From JAPWJZ01 sp964575605 (GTDB lineage: Bacteria; Pseudomonadota; Alphaproteobacteria; Micavibrionales; UBA2020), in assembly GCA_964575605.1 (NCBI GenBank), contig CAZNRN010000009.1, positions 60,153 through 124,152 on the forward strand: DNA of 64,000 bases. The letters are read 5' to 3'. Below, in pieces: positions 9,657 through 17,096 of this stretch. The translations under genes were made by a program, and so were the position numbers. How positions within the stretch are numbered: the first letter of the stretch is position 1; each line of letters begins with the position of its first letter. Under the pieces are notes generated by a model. It saw only the letters and a list, made by a program, of their open reading frames with translations. It was not told where the DNA came from and made no database searches.

Positions 9657-10871
9657 ATGCTTATAACAATTAATGAAAACATTAAAATTTGGAAGGAGTT
9701 TAATCCAATAGAATTGTCTATGGATGACAATCCACTCTTTTATGATCCAAAACGTATTTTAGCAAGATGGGGTTTTAATAGAGAACGCATTGCAATTAAG
9801 GACCGATGGTTTGATGTTTTAACCCCAAGCGAACTTGTTCGCATGCGGAATAAAAAGGATGGTTATTATCGGGTTGTCTATATCCAAATAAACTGGGAAA
9901 CCGGTGAATATTATATCGGTAAATCTAACCGTCCTAAATGGTCTGAATTAAAGCGCTATCAAGGATCAGGATTAAAATTTGCAAATAAATTCAAAAAATA
10001 TAAAGACCAGTTTGTCCGTTATTTTATCGCTGTATGTGAAACCGCTGAAGAAACAGAACTGCTAGAAGCATCTATTGTCGATAAAGACATTTTAGCAGAT
10101 GAAAAATGTCTTAATCTTGTCTCTGGCGGAGGCGGAACAACCAAGCATCCCTCTATTGCTGAAACAAGCGAAAAAAAACGCCAATACATGAAAAAGCATC
10201 CTGAGCAGTTTAAGCCAATGCTTGAAGCATCTAAGAAAGCTTTTCGATCAGGTGAAACAGCAGCGCTTAGGTCACGCAGTCAACGAATAAAAGAGGTCAT
10301 GAGCGCGGAAAAATACCGCGAGATGTCCCGTAAACGAATTATAAAATGGAAAGAGGAAAACCCCGACGAATATGCCGATGCCAGAAGAAAATGCCACGAA
10401 GCAATAAAAACAACCGCGTGCCAGGAGAAACGAAGAGCTAGTCTTAAAAAGTGGGAGTTGAACAACCCGGAAAAGCATAAAGCTTGGCAGGAAAAGTTTA
10501 TAAAGTCGCGTAACAGTGAGGAAGCCAAAGAAAAACGCAAGGCATCACTGAAAGAATGGAGAGATAAAAATCCCGAGCACGCAAGAGCAAATGCTCAGAT
10601 TAGAGCTAAAGCGGCAGCAGCGAAATTAAGTAAAGAAATTTGCATGATTGATTTACAGACAGGGGAAGTTTTGAAAACATTTCCAAGCCAGCAAGCGGCT
10701 GCAAGGTGGCTTGTAGAAACTGGCAAAGCCAAAAATACGAATTGCGTTTCATCAGTAGGTTCAGTTTGTTTGCGAAAGCCCTGTACGAATGGTGGGTATC
10801 GCAAAAAAGCCTATGGATATGACTGGCGTTTTAGATCGGAGATTGAAGCCTCAAGCGGCAAGGCTAAATGA
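9657..10871 (+). CDS. GIY-YIG homing-endonuclease-like protein with NUMOD repeats
   Basis: This 404-residue protein begins with about 65 unassigned residues, followed by a GIY-YIG nuclease domain: VYI (74-76), YIGK (86-89), R100, E137 and N153 fit the catalytic pattern. Residues about 165-310 are Lys/Arg-rich repeats around WKEENPDEY, WELNNPEKH and WRDKNPEHA, like NUMOD3 DNA-binding repeats. The C-terminus (IDLQTGEVLKTFPSQQAAA) resembles a NUMOD1 helix-turn-helix. Such free-standing enzymes are usual in phage genomes. The gene is clearly more AT-rich than its neighbours, which suggests separate acquisition. It lies 15 nt after the TIGR04141-like gene and converges on the antitoxin gene. Whether it is a homing enzyme or has been recruited to defence cannot be told. 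Confidence 0.8.
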   Translation: MLITINENIKIWKEFNPIELSMDDNPLFYDPKRILARWGFNRERIAIKDRWFDVLTPSELVRMRNKKDGYYRVVYIQINWETGEYYIGKSNRPKWSELKRYQGSGLKFANKFKKYKDQFVRYFIAVCETAEETELLEASIVDKDILADEKCLNLVSGGGGTTKHPSIAETSEKKRQYMKKHPEQFKPMLEASKKAFRSGETAALRSRSQRIKEVMSAEKYREMSRKRIIKWKEENPDEYADARRKCHEAIKTTACQEKRRASLKKWELNNPEKHKAWQEKFIKSRNSEEAKEKRKASLKEWRDKNPEHARANAQIRAKAAAAKLSKEICMIDLQTGEVLKTFPSQQAAARWLVETGKAKNTNCVSSVGSVCLRKPCTNGGYRKKAYGYDWRFRSEIEASSGKAK

Positions 10872-10915
10872 GTGTTAATTGCGGCCATTCATAAAGCGAT
10901 TTAGCTTCCTTTACG

Positions 10916-11488
10916 CTACCCGAGGACGCTGGAAAACAACTTCTTGGCGCGCGCGCCGCCGTAGGTGTCCACCGATTGCCGCAGTAGCTTCCTGTCCATT
11001 TGCACGGCCTGCTCCTTGGCGCGGGACAGCACTTTTTCCCTGTCCTCTGCTAGGCGCGTCAAGTTATTAACGAGGTCAACTAGCAGGAATTCGCGGCTAG
11101 GCTTTAATGGGAAATGGGGCTTCATGCGGAACTCAAAGAACCGGCCTCCCAGCTTGAAGCGGCCATGCCGTTTGTGGTTATACACCACGGTTTCGTTATA
11201 AAGCTGGGTCGTGCCAAGGCCCAAGGCATTATAGGCATTGGGCGAGATCAGTAGAAATCTATGGTCTTTCAGGAAAGCCTGCACCAGTTCTGTATCTTCG
11301 GCAGGGGCTTCCCCAAAGGCGGTTTGTTTGGGGACATAGTATAACCCTGCGGCCAGCTTCGTCAGTTTGCCTTCGGACACTAATTGCTGCAAATGGCGGT
11401 CAACAGCGTTTGACCATTTTTCTAGGTCGGAACGCCGATATACCTGTCCGGGGCGCAGGCGACTTGCAAACTTCTCTAACGCTGACAT
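10916..11488 (-). CDS. AbiEi-type (DUF6088-like) antitoxin, orphan
   Basis: This 190-residue protein has an N-terminal winged helix (RPGQVYRRSDLEKW, then GKLTKLAAGLYYVP) and a C-terminal part with LLISPNAYNALGLGTTQLYN and KHRGRFKLGGR-like strands. These are typical of antitoxins of AbiE-type systems, which repress their own operon and neutralise a nucleotidyltransferase toxin. No AbiEii toxin gene follows: only about 45 nt separate its stop from the convergent GIY-YIG gene. The start is the ATG at 11488, because GGAGG lies 7 nt upstream; an earlier TTG in frame overlaps that site. It may be a remnant or may act alone as a DNA-binding regulator. Confidence 0.75.
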   Translation of the reverse strand: MSALEKFASRLRPGQVYRRSDLEKWSNAVDRHLQQLVSEGKLTKLAAGLYYVPKQTAFGEAPAEDTELVQAFLKDHRFLLISPNAYNALGLGTTQLYNETVVYNHKRHGRFKLGGRFFEFRMKPHFPLKPSREFLLVDLVNNLTRLAEDREKVLSRAKEQAVQMDRKLLRQSVDTYGGARAKKLFSSVLG

Positions 11489-12458
11489 CAGCAATCCTCC
11501 AATTTGAACTGTATCTTAATGGATATAATATTGCATGAATAATTAATAAAAATTCATGCAACCATCGGATATACAAAGCAGGAGGTTCGGGCAGGTGGAG
11601 GGGGCAGCCTCCAAGTCTGGTTGATGGGTAGCCAGAAGGGAGAGCCAAAGTCTCCCTGCGGTCATGGCGGGTTTGGGGGCAGCTTGAAGGCTTCCCCAAT
11701 GGGCGCATTGCATCGGCCATAACGGTGCATGGCTGGCAAGCCAAAACTAGGCAGCGCGGCCCATCGGTCGTGCTGCTGCTGGCACGGGAGCAACCCCAGC
11801 GATAACACGCCCTGCGGGGCTGTCGCGGTGCGTGGTGCGGGAGTGCCAAAGGCATGATGCCAGGGCGAGGCTGGATGATGCACCATCAGGTGCATTATCC
11901 AGCGTCATTCGCCCTAGCGATCATGCACCGCCGACGCGCCAGCGATCGGCGACTACAGGGAGGGATGCAACGGGAGGGAAAACAGGCGGCGGGTACGCTG
12001 CGGCATTTCCCACCCTTGCCAAGATAGGTACGGGGATACGATAAACGGCAGTTTAGCGAAGCACCGTACACATCTTGCCCTGCCTGCCGCCGATTGGGGC
12101 GGCAGTAATGATTTCAAATATTTTTTAGAATTTTATTGCTCGTCCTTAAAGCTTCGCTTTAGGTCTTCGGCGGCGGCGAAAATCCCGCAAGGGATTCACG
12201 CGCTTAATTAACCAAAGGCTATAGCTGGTTGATGTTCATGCGTCAATCATTTTACGCCATTGCTGCGCTGCATCCATGACGATGTTTTAAATCGCGGTTA
12301 ACGAACGCTTGGTAGGATTCAAGGTAGAGAAGTGCGGTAAAAGACTCGACATATTTTCGGCCATTTCCGGCTGCATACGCGAGTATGCTGTGAACACTTT
12401 TGACCCTTTTTTACCCCTTCCATGACAGAAACTGCCCCCTTTTTGGGTGGAGTTCTTG
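11489..12458. other. 970-bp non-coding stretch with stem-loops upstream of the mobilization genes
   Basis: No convincing gene was found in this stretch; the short frames lack ribosome sites and protein-like composition. It holds several inverted repeats: AGGGAGA/TCTCCCT (11637-11657), GGCATGATGCC, a 54-nt two-part palindrome (11862-11915), AATCCC/GGGATT (12181-12196) and AACCA/TGGTT around GCTATAGC (12210-12230). The transfer origin of MOBP elements usually lies just upstream of mobC, so oriT is probably in this stretch, most likely within the last 300 bp. The nick site is not identified. Confidence 0.5.
11862..11915. repeat. Long two-part inverted repeat
   Basis: The outer arms AGGGCGA (11862-11868) and TCGCCCT (11909-11915) enclose a 14-bp stem (11871-11884 with 11889-11902) closed by an ATCA loop, with one G-T pair. 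Together they give about 21 base pairs with a small asymmetric internal loop. There is no T-run after it, so it is not an obvious intrinsic terminator. It could form a cruciform, an RNA hairpin or part of a transfer origin. Confidence 0.7.
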
Positions 12459-12866
12459 ATGGACGAAAACAACGATTATACGACCCCCTTTTCCATGCGC
12501 CTGACGAAGGCGCAACGCCGCAAGCTGGGCGAGGATGCCGCCCCCATGCCAGTAGCGGAATATGTCCGGTCGCGGCTGTTTGAGAACCCCGCCCCGCTTA
12601 AAAGAACCTTCCGGCGGCCTGTTCAGGATGAGCAGGCGTTAACCAAGGTACTGGGGGCTTTAGGCCGCTCCCGCCTTGGCTCAAACCTTAATCAGATTGC
12701 CAAGGCCGTACATAGCGGCTCCCTTCCTGTCACCCCTGAAACCGAAAAGGCCATTCTGGAAGCCTGCGCCGCCGTTAAGGACATGCGTCATGAATTGGTT
12801 AACGCCCTCGGGCTGCCTCCGGACGACCGGAGCGGCCAGCCCCCTCCTGATGGGGATGGCGCATGA
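12459..12866 (+). CDS. mobC: MobC-like relaxosome accessory protein
   Basis: This 135-residue DNA-binding accessory protein of the relaxosome is thought to help the relaxase open oriT. It has an N-terminal ribbon-helix-helix-like segment (PFSMRLTKAQRRKLGEDA) and the MobC-type signature GRSRLGSNLNQIAKAVHSG, followed by a helical tail. The ATG at 12459 is chosen over an in-frame GTG at 12447 because GGAG (12449-12452) sits 6 nt before it. The stop overlaps the relaxase start (ATGA), which indicates coupling. It probably binds DNA in the non-coding stretch just upstream. Confidence 0.82.
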   Translation: MDENNDYTTPFSMRLTKAQRRKLGEDAAPMPVAEYVRSRLFENPAPLKRTFRRPVQDEQALTKVLGALGRSRLGSNLNQIAKAVHSGSLPVTPETEKAILEACAAVKDMRHELVNALGLPPDDRSGQPPPDGDGA

Positions 12867-14962
12867 TCCTTTATGCCAGCCAGCGCGGGCGGTCTGCGGA
12901 GCTTGCCGCCCACCTCCTGAATGGCGACCAGAACGAGCATATTACCGTCCATGAAATCCGTGGATTTGTCTCCGAAGACTTGGCCGAAGCCCTGCGGGAA
13001 GCCTATGCCATGAGCCGGGGAACGAGGTGCAAACAGTTCCTGTTTTCGGTCAGTCTTAGTCCTCCCGAAACGGCTGACGTTACGGTGGAGGACTTTGAGG
13101 CGGCTATCGAGGAAATCGAGAAGAAAATGGGGCTGATTGACCAGCCCCGTATCATCGTTTTCCATGAGAAAAACGGACGGCGGCATTGCCACGCGGTCTG
13201 GTCGCGGATTGACAGCGAAAAGCTGGTCGCCGTCAACCTCGCTCACTGGAAACGGAAGCTCATGGAAATCTCTGCCATGCTGTTTATCAAGCATGGCTGG
13301 AAACTACCGAAGGGCTTTATGCGCAAGGCCGATAAAAGCCCCCTGAACATGACGCGGCAGGAATACCGCCAAGCCGTCCGGCTGGCGGAAGACCCCCAAG
13401 CCCTCAAGATGATGTTCAAGGCGGCTTGGGAACAGTCGGACTCCAAGGAAACCTTTGCCCGTGCGCTACAGGAAAACGGCTTCCTGCTGGCGCGTGGCGA
13501 TCAACGCGGTTTCGTCGCAGTTGGCATTAAAGGCGGCGTGTTTTCTCTCTCCCGCTGGATTGATATTGGCACGCGGGATTTAAAAGCCCGCCTCGGCGCA
13601 CCTGAAAGCCTGCCCGATATTGGCAAGGCAAAAGCGTTCCTGGCTTCCCGCATGACTGAAAACCTGAACAGGTTTATTGCGGAAGCCAAGACGCAGGGCG
13701 CGGAAAAGCGGACTCCGCTGGTGCAGGAGCTTCGCTCCCTCGTCGTGAGCCAGCGGAAGGAACGGCAAGACCTTATTGCAGCCCAGCAAATACGCTGGGT
13801 GCAGGAAACCCGCCAAAGATCGCAGCGGCTTTATAGCGGCGTGGCGGGGATATGGCAGCGCATCACAGGCGACTACCAGAAGATAAAAACGCTGAACGAA
13901 GCCGAAGCCAAGGCAGGGCTTGCGCGTGACCGCAAGGAACTTCATGCCATGATACGCTCCCACTTGTCGGAGCGGCAGGGCTTGCAAAAATCAGTCCTGT
14001 TTTACCGCGAGGAACACCGCGTTGAGGTGTTCCGGCTGCGGCAGGAAATCGCAAGATATGTCAGCACGGCAACAGAACCGCCGCAGCGTGCCGCGCAAGC
14101 GGCAGCGGGAAAACTGCCGCTTGCGGCTCAACTTGCCCTCGTTGAGGGCAAAATCAGCCTGCTTCCGGCTGATTTCCTGCGGCAGGAACTCGCCAAGTAC
14201 ACTCCTGCCGCCGCTGAAGCCCTGCCGCCTGCCGTGGCAAAAGCGGATAGCGTTGCCACGGTCGAGAAACTGCCGCCTGCGGCTCAACTGGCGCAAGTAG
14301 AAACAAAACTTGCGCTGCTCTCCGGCGACTTGACGCTGCTGCAAGCCTCCCTCGAAAGTAACCTTATCTCGGATGAAATGCGCGGCAGGATACGCAGGCT
14401 CATAGAAAAGACCCTCGAAAACCTGCAACTCAAGGCCGTTGAAACCAAGTCAGAAGAACAGCGGCTACAGGAAAAATCCCGCGAGTATCAGGTAAAGCAG
14501 GCTGAATTTAACGAGTACGTCCGGCGATATGCCGAAATCCAGATGAAGGTCGAAGCCGAAAGACAGCAGCAGGAAGCCAACCGCCAATTCTACAGCCTGA
14601 TTACCAATATGAGTTACGCCCTGAACGGGCTTCCCCAATGGAAAATTAGCGTCATGATGCCGCCACCGGAAAGACAGTTGGATGAGCGCGAATATGTCCA
14701 GAAGGTTGTCCTGCGGCGCGATACGGCGCAGCTGATTCAGCGCGTCCTTTACTCGCCGGAAAATGAAAGCCTCGTTTCCCGCCGTCCTCCGATAGACCCC
14801 AAAATCGCCGTTCCTGCCTTGCGGCAGAACGTCCTTGAGGTCAAGGAAATGATGGCGCGGGCGGGCTTGCGCCCTTCCGGTGGCGGCGGTGCGCGCAGCG
14901 CGACGCCGGCCACGGTCAAACTTTCTTCCGCTACCAAGATCAGTTTTAACCCGAAACGATAG
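12863..14962 (+). CDS. MOBP-type relaxase (MobA/VirD2-like)
   Basis: This is the DNA strand-transferase that nicks oriT and leads the strand into a recipient. The N-terminal domain of the 699-residue protein carries the histidine motif HEKNGRRHCHAVWSRID with H101, H108 and H110. Y4 is the only tyrosine in the first 45 residues and so is the candidate nucleophile. The long C-terminal part is Ala/Glu/Gln-rich and helical, with an internal repeat (LPLAAQLALVEGKISLL and LPPAAQLAQVETKLALL). No helicase or primase domain is recognised. It overlaps mobC and is followed after 7 nt by a small unknown gene. No coupling protein or pore genes are seen, which suits a mobilizable element. Confidence 0.85.
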   Translation: MILYASQRGRSAELAAHLLNGDQNEHITVHEIRGFVSEDLAEALREAYAMSRGTRCKQFLFSVSLSPPETADVTVEDFEAAIEEIEKKMGLIDQPRIIVFHEKNGRRHCHAVWSRIDSEKLVAVNLAHWKRKLMEISAMLFIKHGWKLPKGFMRKADKSPLNMTRQEYRQAVRLAEDPQALKMMFKAAWEQSDSKETFARALQENGFLLARGDQRGFVAVGIKGGVFSLSRWIDIGTRDLKARLGAPESLPDIGKAKAFLASRMTENLNRFIAEAKTQGAEKRTPLVQELRSLVVSQRKERQDLIAAQQIRWVQETRQRSQRLYSGVAGIWQRITGDYQKIKTLNEAEAKAGLARDRKELHAMIRSHLSERQGLQKSVLFYREEHRVEVFRLRQEIARYVSTATEPPQRAAQAAAGKLPLAAQLALVEGKISLLPADFLRQELAKYTPAAAEALPPAVAKADSVATVEKLPPAAQLAQVETKLALLSGDLTLLQASLESNLISDEMRGRIRRLIEKTLENLQLKAVETKSEEQRLQEKSREYQVKQAEFNEYVRRYAEIQMKVEAERQQQEANRQFYSLITNMSYALNGLPQWKISVMMPPPERQLDEREYVQKVVLRRDTAQLIQRVLYSPENESLVSRRPPIDPKIAVPALRQNVLEVKEMMARAGLRPSGGGGARSATPATVKLSSATKISFNPKR

Positions 14963-14969
14963 GTGACGC

Positions 14970-15305
14970 ATGACATGGGAACAGGCAAAGGGCGAATTTG
15001 TGGAGTCCGATGTTGTGGAATGGGTAGAGGCGATATGGTCGCCTAACAAGTTCAAGAAACGTAAAAGCAGGCCGTGGGGCAAGCAGAAGGTTGTCGCGCA
15101 AATCGCTAGCGTCGAGGGCGAGTTTGTAAAGCTGACGGTGCTGAAGGCTGCCGTCATCGAAAACATCGTCGGTTCTGACCTGAGGCCGCACAAAGTCGGC
15201 ACGACGATTACCAAGAAGCGGTCAACGCTTCTCCGGGGCAATCCTGAAAGGCTGCATTGGAGTGAGGAGGATGTACGCGCCGCGCTGCTTTCGCAGCCTC
15301 GCTAG
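14970..15305 (+). CDS. Unknown 111-aa protein downstream of the relaxase
   Basis: The protein is not recognised. It is a soluble, charged protein with a basic stretch (NKFKKRKSRPWGKQKV) around residue 30 and a beta-rich middle. It starts 7 nt after the relaxase stop in the same direction, with GGTGACGC just before the ATG, so it is probably the last gene of the mob operon. Its stop touches the stop of the convergent gene at 15306. A role in DNA transfer is only suggested by position. Confidence 0.55.
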   Translation: MTWEQAKGEFVESDVVEWVEAIWSPNKFKKRKSRPWGKQKVVAQIASVEGEFVKLTVLKAAVIENIVGSDLRPHKVGTTITKKRSTLLRGNPERLHWSEEDVRAALLSQPR

Positions 15306-15641
15306 CTATCGGCGCGAGTTATCCCACAATTCGCCATCTTTTCTTGATTGGCAATCGCCATCACAGTAAGTGCTTTGCTTACTATAAGAGGCTTTTTCAA
15401 TCGCACCTAAGAAGTACAGCCCCATGTAAATCGGAACTGCGAATAGTAACCCCGGAAAAACGCTTAACAAGAGGTGATAGTTGGGCTTCCAGCCTTCGCC
15501 GCTTGATTGCTGCTTTTGCTTTTGAAGTAATTTTCTAGCCTTGTCTTCCTCGTTATCCTTAACGAAAAAAAAGACCCACACCCAAAACGCTATCGCCCCT
15601 GCAATTACAGAGATTATCGCTGCTTCTATTTGTCCCAGCAT
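15306..15641 (-). CDS. Unknown small membrane protein, two predicted membrane segments
   Basis: The 111-residue protein has a hydrophobic segment at about 8-27 (IISVIAGAIAFWVWVFFFV), a charged Lys/Gln-rich linker and a second hydrophobic segment at about 57-80. A short Cys-containing tail follows (STYCDGDCQSRKDGELW). No family is recognised. It lies 2 nt after the stop of the gene at 15644-15931, so the two are probably co-transcribed with the upstream secreted-protein genes. Confidence 0.55.
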   Translation of the reverse strand: MLGQIEAAIISVIAGAIAFWVWVFFFVKDNEEDKARKLLQKQKQQSSGEGWKPNYHLLLSVFPGLLFAVPIYMGLYFLGAIEKASYSKQSTYCDGDCQSRKDGELWDNSRR

Positions 15642-15643
15642 TC

Positions 15644-15931
15644 TTAAATAATCCCAGATTCACGATAGGCTCGTTCCATCTCTTCTTTTGGAACGACCAC
15701 TTTATCGTATTCATCTTTTCGGCCTAAACAAGCACACCATTCAAAAACCTCAATCCGGTTAAGGGGAAATGAAAGTCTTTCGAAGCCAGTCGCTCCACCT
15801 TTAGTCAGGGCAACATGGATCGTATCCTTATCCTTTCGAATTGATAATTCTCCCTCCGCTTCGTAGGGTTTTCCGCCCGAGCAAGATGCGCGAATTATTT
15901 TGACTGGAATCAAAGTACAATTCACATCCAT
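15644..15931 (-). CDS. Unknown 95-aa protein
   Basis: This small soluble protein is not recognised. It has alternating strand-like segments (DTIHVALTKGG, ERLSFPLNRIEVFEW) and a CxC motif (CACLG) near residue 67. It belongs to a leftward run of small cargo genes downstream of the Excalibur and thermonuclease genes. The close spacing (2 nt to the next gene, 22 nt to the previous) supports it as a real gene. No function is proposed. Confidence 0.5.
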   Translation of the reverse strand: MDVNCTLIPVKIIRASCSGGKPYEAEGELSIRKDKDTIHVALTKGGATGFERLSFPLNRIEVFEWCACLGRKDEYDKVVVPKEEMERAYRESGII

Positions 15932-15953
15932 TTTCGCAGCCCTTCTCTATGTC

Positions 15954-16313
15954 TTACCTGCCGCATACGCCTCTTTCACAAGGTACGCCATCCCCATCGC
16001 CATCCATAGTGTTTACGCCACAAGATTCCACATAGAACATGGCTTCATCGCAGCTTGTCATTTGGCTGCAATATTGCTTGCCAGCGCATGTGAAGCTTTG
16101 ACTTCGTTCGACTGCGCCGCCTGTGCTACTTCCACCCGTAAAGCTGTGACCCTTGTATTTCTGCCCTATTGCCAATGCGCCAAGGATAACAAGCGGCAGT
16201 AACAAGCCCCTGTTCCCCCGCAAGGCGCGGTAAAACCAATTCCTGCGGCGGTACTGGCCTCCATGTTGAGGAAAGCGGCGGTGATTCCAGTTATCGCCCC
16301 TATGCTTTCTCAT
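15954..16313 (-). CDS. Excalibur calcium-binding domain protein
   Basis: The 119-residue protein has a very basic N-terminus (His/Arg-rich, residues 1-35), one membrane segment at about 36-50 and a C-terminal Excalibur domain (about 74-116). The domain has paired cysteines and the calcium loop DGDGDGVPCE (104-113). Excalibur domains are extracellular and often accompany or are fused to staphylococcal-type nucleases. Here the nuclease gene lies 6 nt upstream, so the two probably act together outside the membrane. The exact role is unknown. Confidence 0.78.
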   Translation of the reverse strand: MRKHRGDNWNHRRFPQHGGQYRRRNWFYRALRGNRGLLLPLVILGALAIGQKYKGHSFTGGSSTGGAVERSQSFTCAGKQYCSQMTSCDEAMFYVESCGVNTMDGDGDGVPCERGVCGR

Positions 16314-16319
16314 CGTCCG

Positions 16320-16799
16320 TTACCTTTTTCCGCCATGCCGCCATTCCCAAGGCGGCATAATTTGGTCAGCCTGCAATGCCCAAAGACCTGCTTTGGCGTT
16401 GCGGGCTTCCGTTTCGGCCTGCTTAATTCGGTCGTCCGTCAGATACTGCGTGTAAGCCCATGCAGCACCTTGTTTTACTTGCTGCAAGTTTACGTCAGTA
16501 TCACCGACAAATACGCGCCCCAAGGTGCGCTTGTATTTGTCGGTCTTGTCCCACTCGACAGTCACATCCTTGCCGAATACCAAGTCCGAAAGCGCCTTTT
16601 TCGAGTTCTGCCCGTAGGGTTGATCCTTTTCCGGCGCGTCAATCTCGACAAGCCGGATTTTTACTTGTTCCTTTTCGGGGGTCAGGATGGTGATAGTATC
16701 GCCATCCGCGACGGACACCACCTTGCCCGACAAAGTCGCGGCAAGTGCGGGTGTCGTCGCCAGCAGCAGTAACGAAAATACGATGCCCAATAATCTCAT
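16320..16799 (-). CDS. Secreted thermonuclease (staphylococcal nuclease fold)
   Basis: This calcium-dependent nuclease of the SNase family is made with a signal peptide (residues 1-20, cleavage likely after ALA). The mature part begins TLSGKVVSVADGDT and keeps the catalytic pattern: D33, R49, D54, E57 in the EIDAPE region, and R91 in KRTLGRV. At 159 residues the length is normal. It is followed after 6 nt by the Excalibur gene and preceded by a glycine-rich membrane peptide. Such nucleases occur on conjugative plasmids; whether it degrades extracellular DNA or protects the element is not known. Confidence 0.88.
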   Translation of the reverse strand: MRLLGIVFSLLLLATTPALAATLSGKVVSVADGDTITILTPEKEQVKIRLVEIDAPEKDQPYGQNSKKALSDLVFGKDVTVEWDKTDKYKRTLGRVFVGDTDVNLQQVKQGAAWAYTQYLTDDRIKQAETEARNAKAGLWALQADQIMPPWEWRHGGKR

Positions 16800-16810
16800 A
16801 GCAACAGTAC

Positions 16811-17008
16811 CTATTTCTTCTTAATGCCCCGGTAGGCGAGTACGCCCAAAATACCGATTGCACCGCCGACGATTGCCAAGGGCAATGTCCCGGCAACCGC
16901 CGTTCCTAATCCCACGATGCCGATAGACGAGCCTATGACACCGCCGGAGGCACTTCCAACCACCGCGCCAGCGACAACTTTTTTATCAATTTTTTCTTTA
17001 AAATTCAT
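16811..17008 (-). CDS. Glycine-zipper membrane peptide, 65 aa
   Basis: The peptide has a short charged head (MNFKEKIDKK), then about 45 residues of Gly/Ala/Val/Ile (GAVVGSASGGVIGSSIGIVG and onward) forming two likely membrane helices with GxxxG spacing, and a basic tail (YRGIKKK). Such glycine zippers occur in membrane-perforating peptides and in envelope proteins; no family is recognised. It sits 11 nt upstream of the nuclease gene in the same direction and is probably in its operon. Confidence 0.55.
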   Translation of the reverse strand: MNFKEKIDKKVVAGAVVGSASGGVIGSSIGIVGLGTAVAGTLPLAIVGGAIGILGVLAYRGIKKK

Positions 17009-17096
17009 ATTTCCTTATACCCTAGCTTTTCCATCAAAGCTAGTGCGCCGCAGCCCAAAGGCTGCGGCGCGATTTTTAGCCTCCGGCGGGGGCGGC

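Noticed and set aside
11400..12044. Several short frames on both strands in the gap before mobC
   Set aside because: Pro/Arg/His-rich composition, no ribosome sites, and mutual overlap; better explained as structured non-coding DNA.
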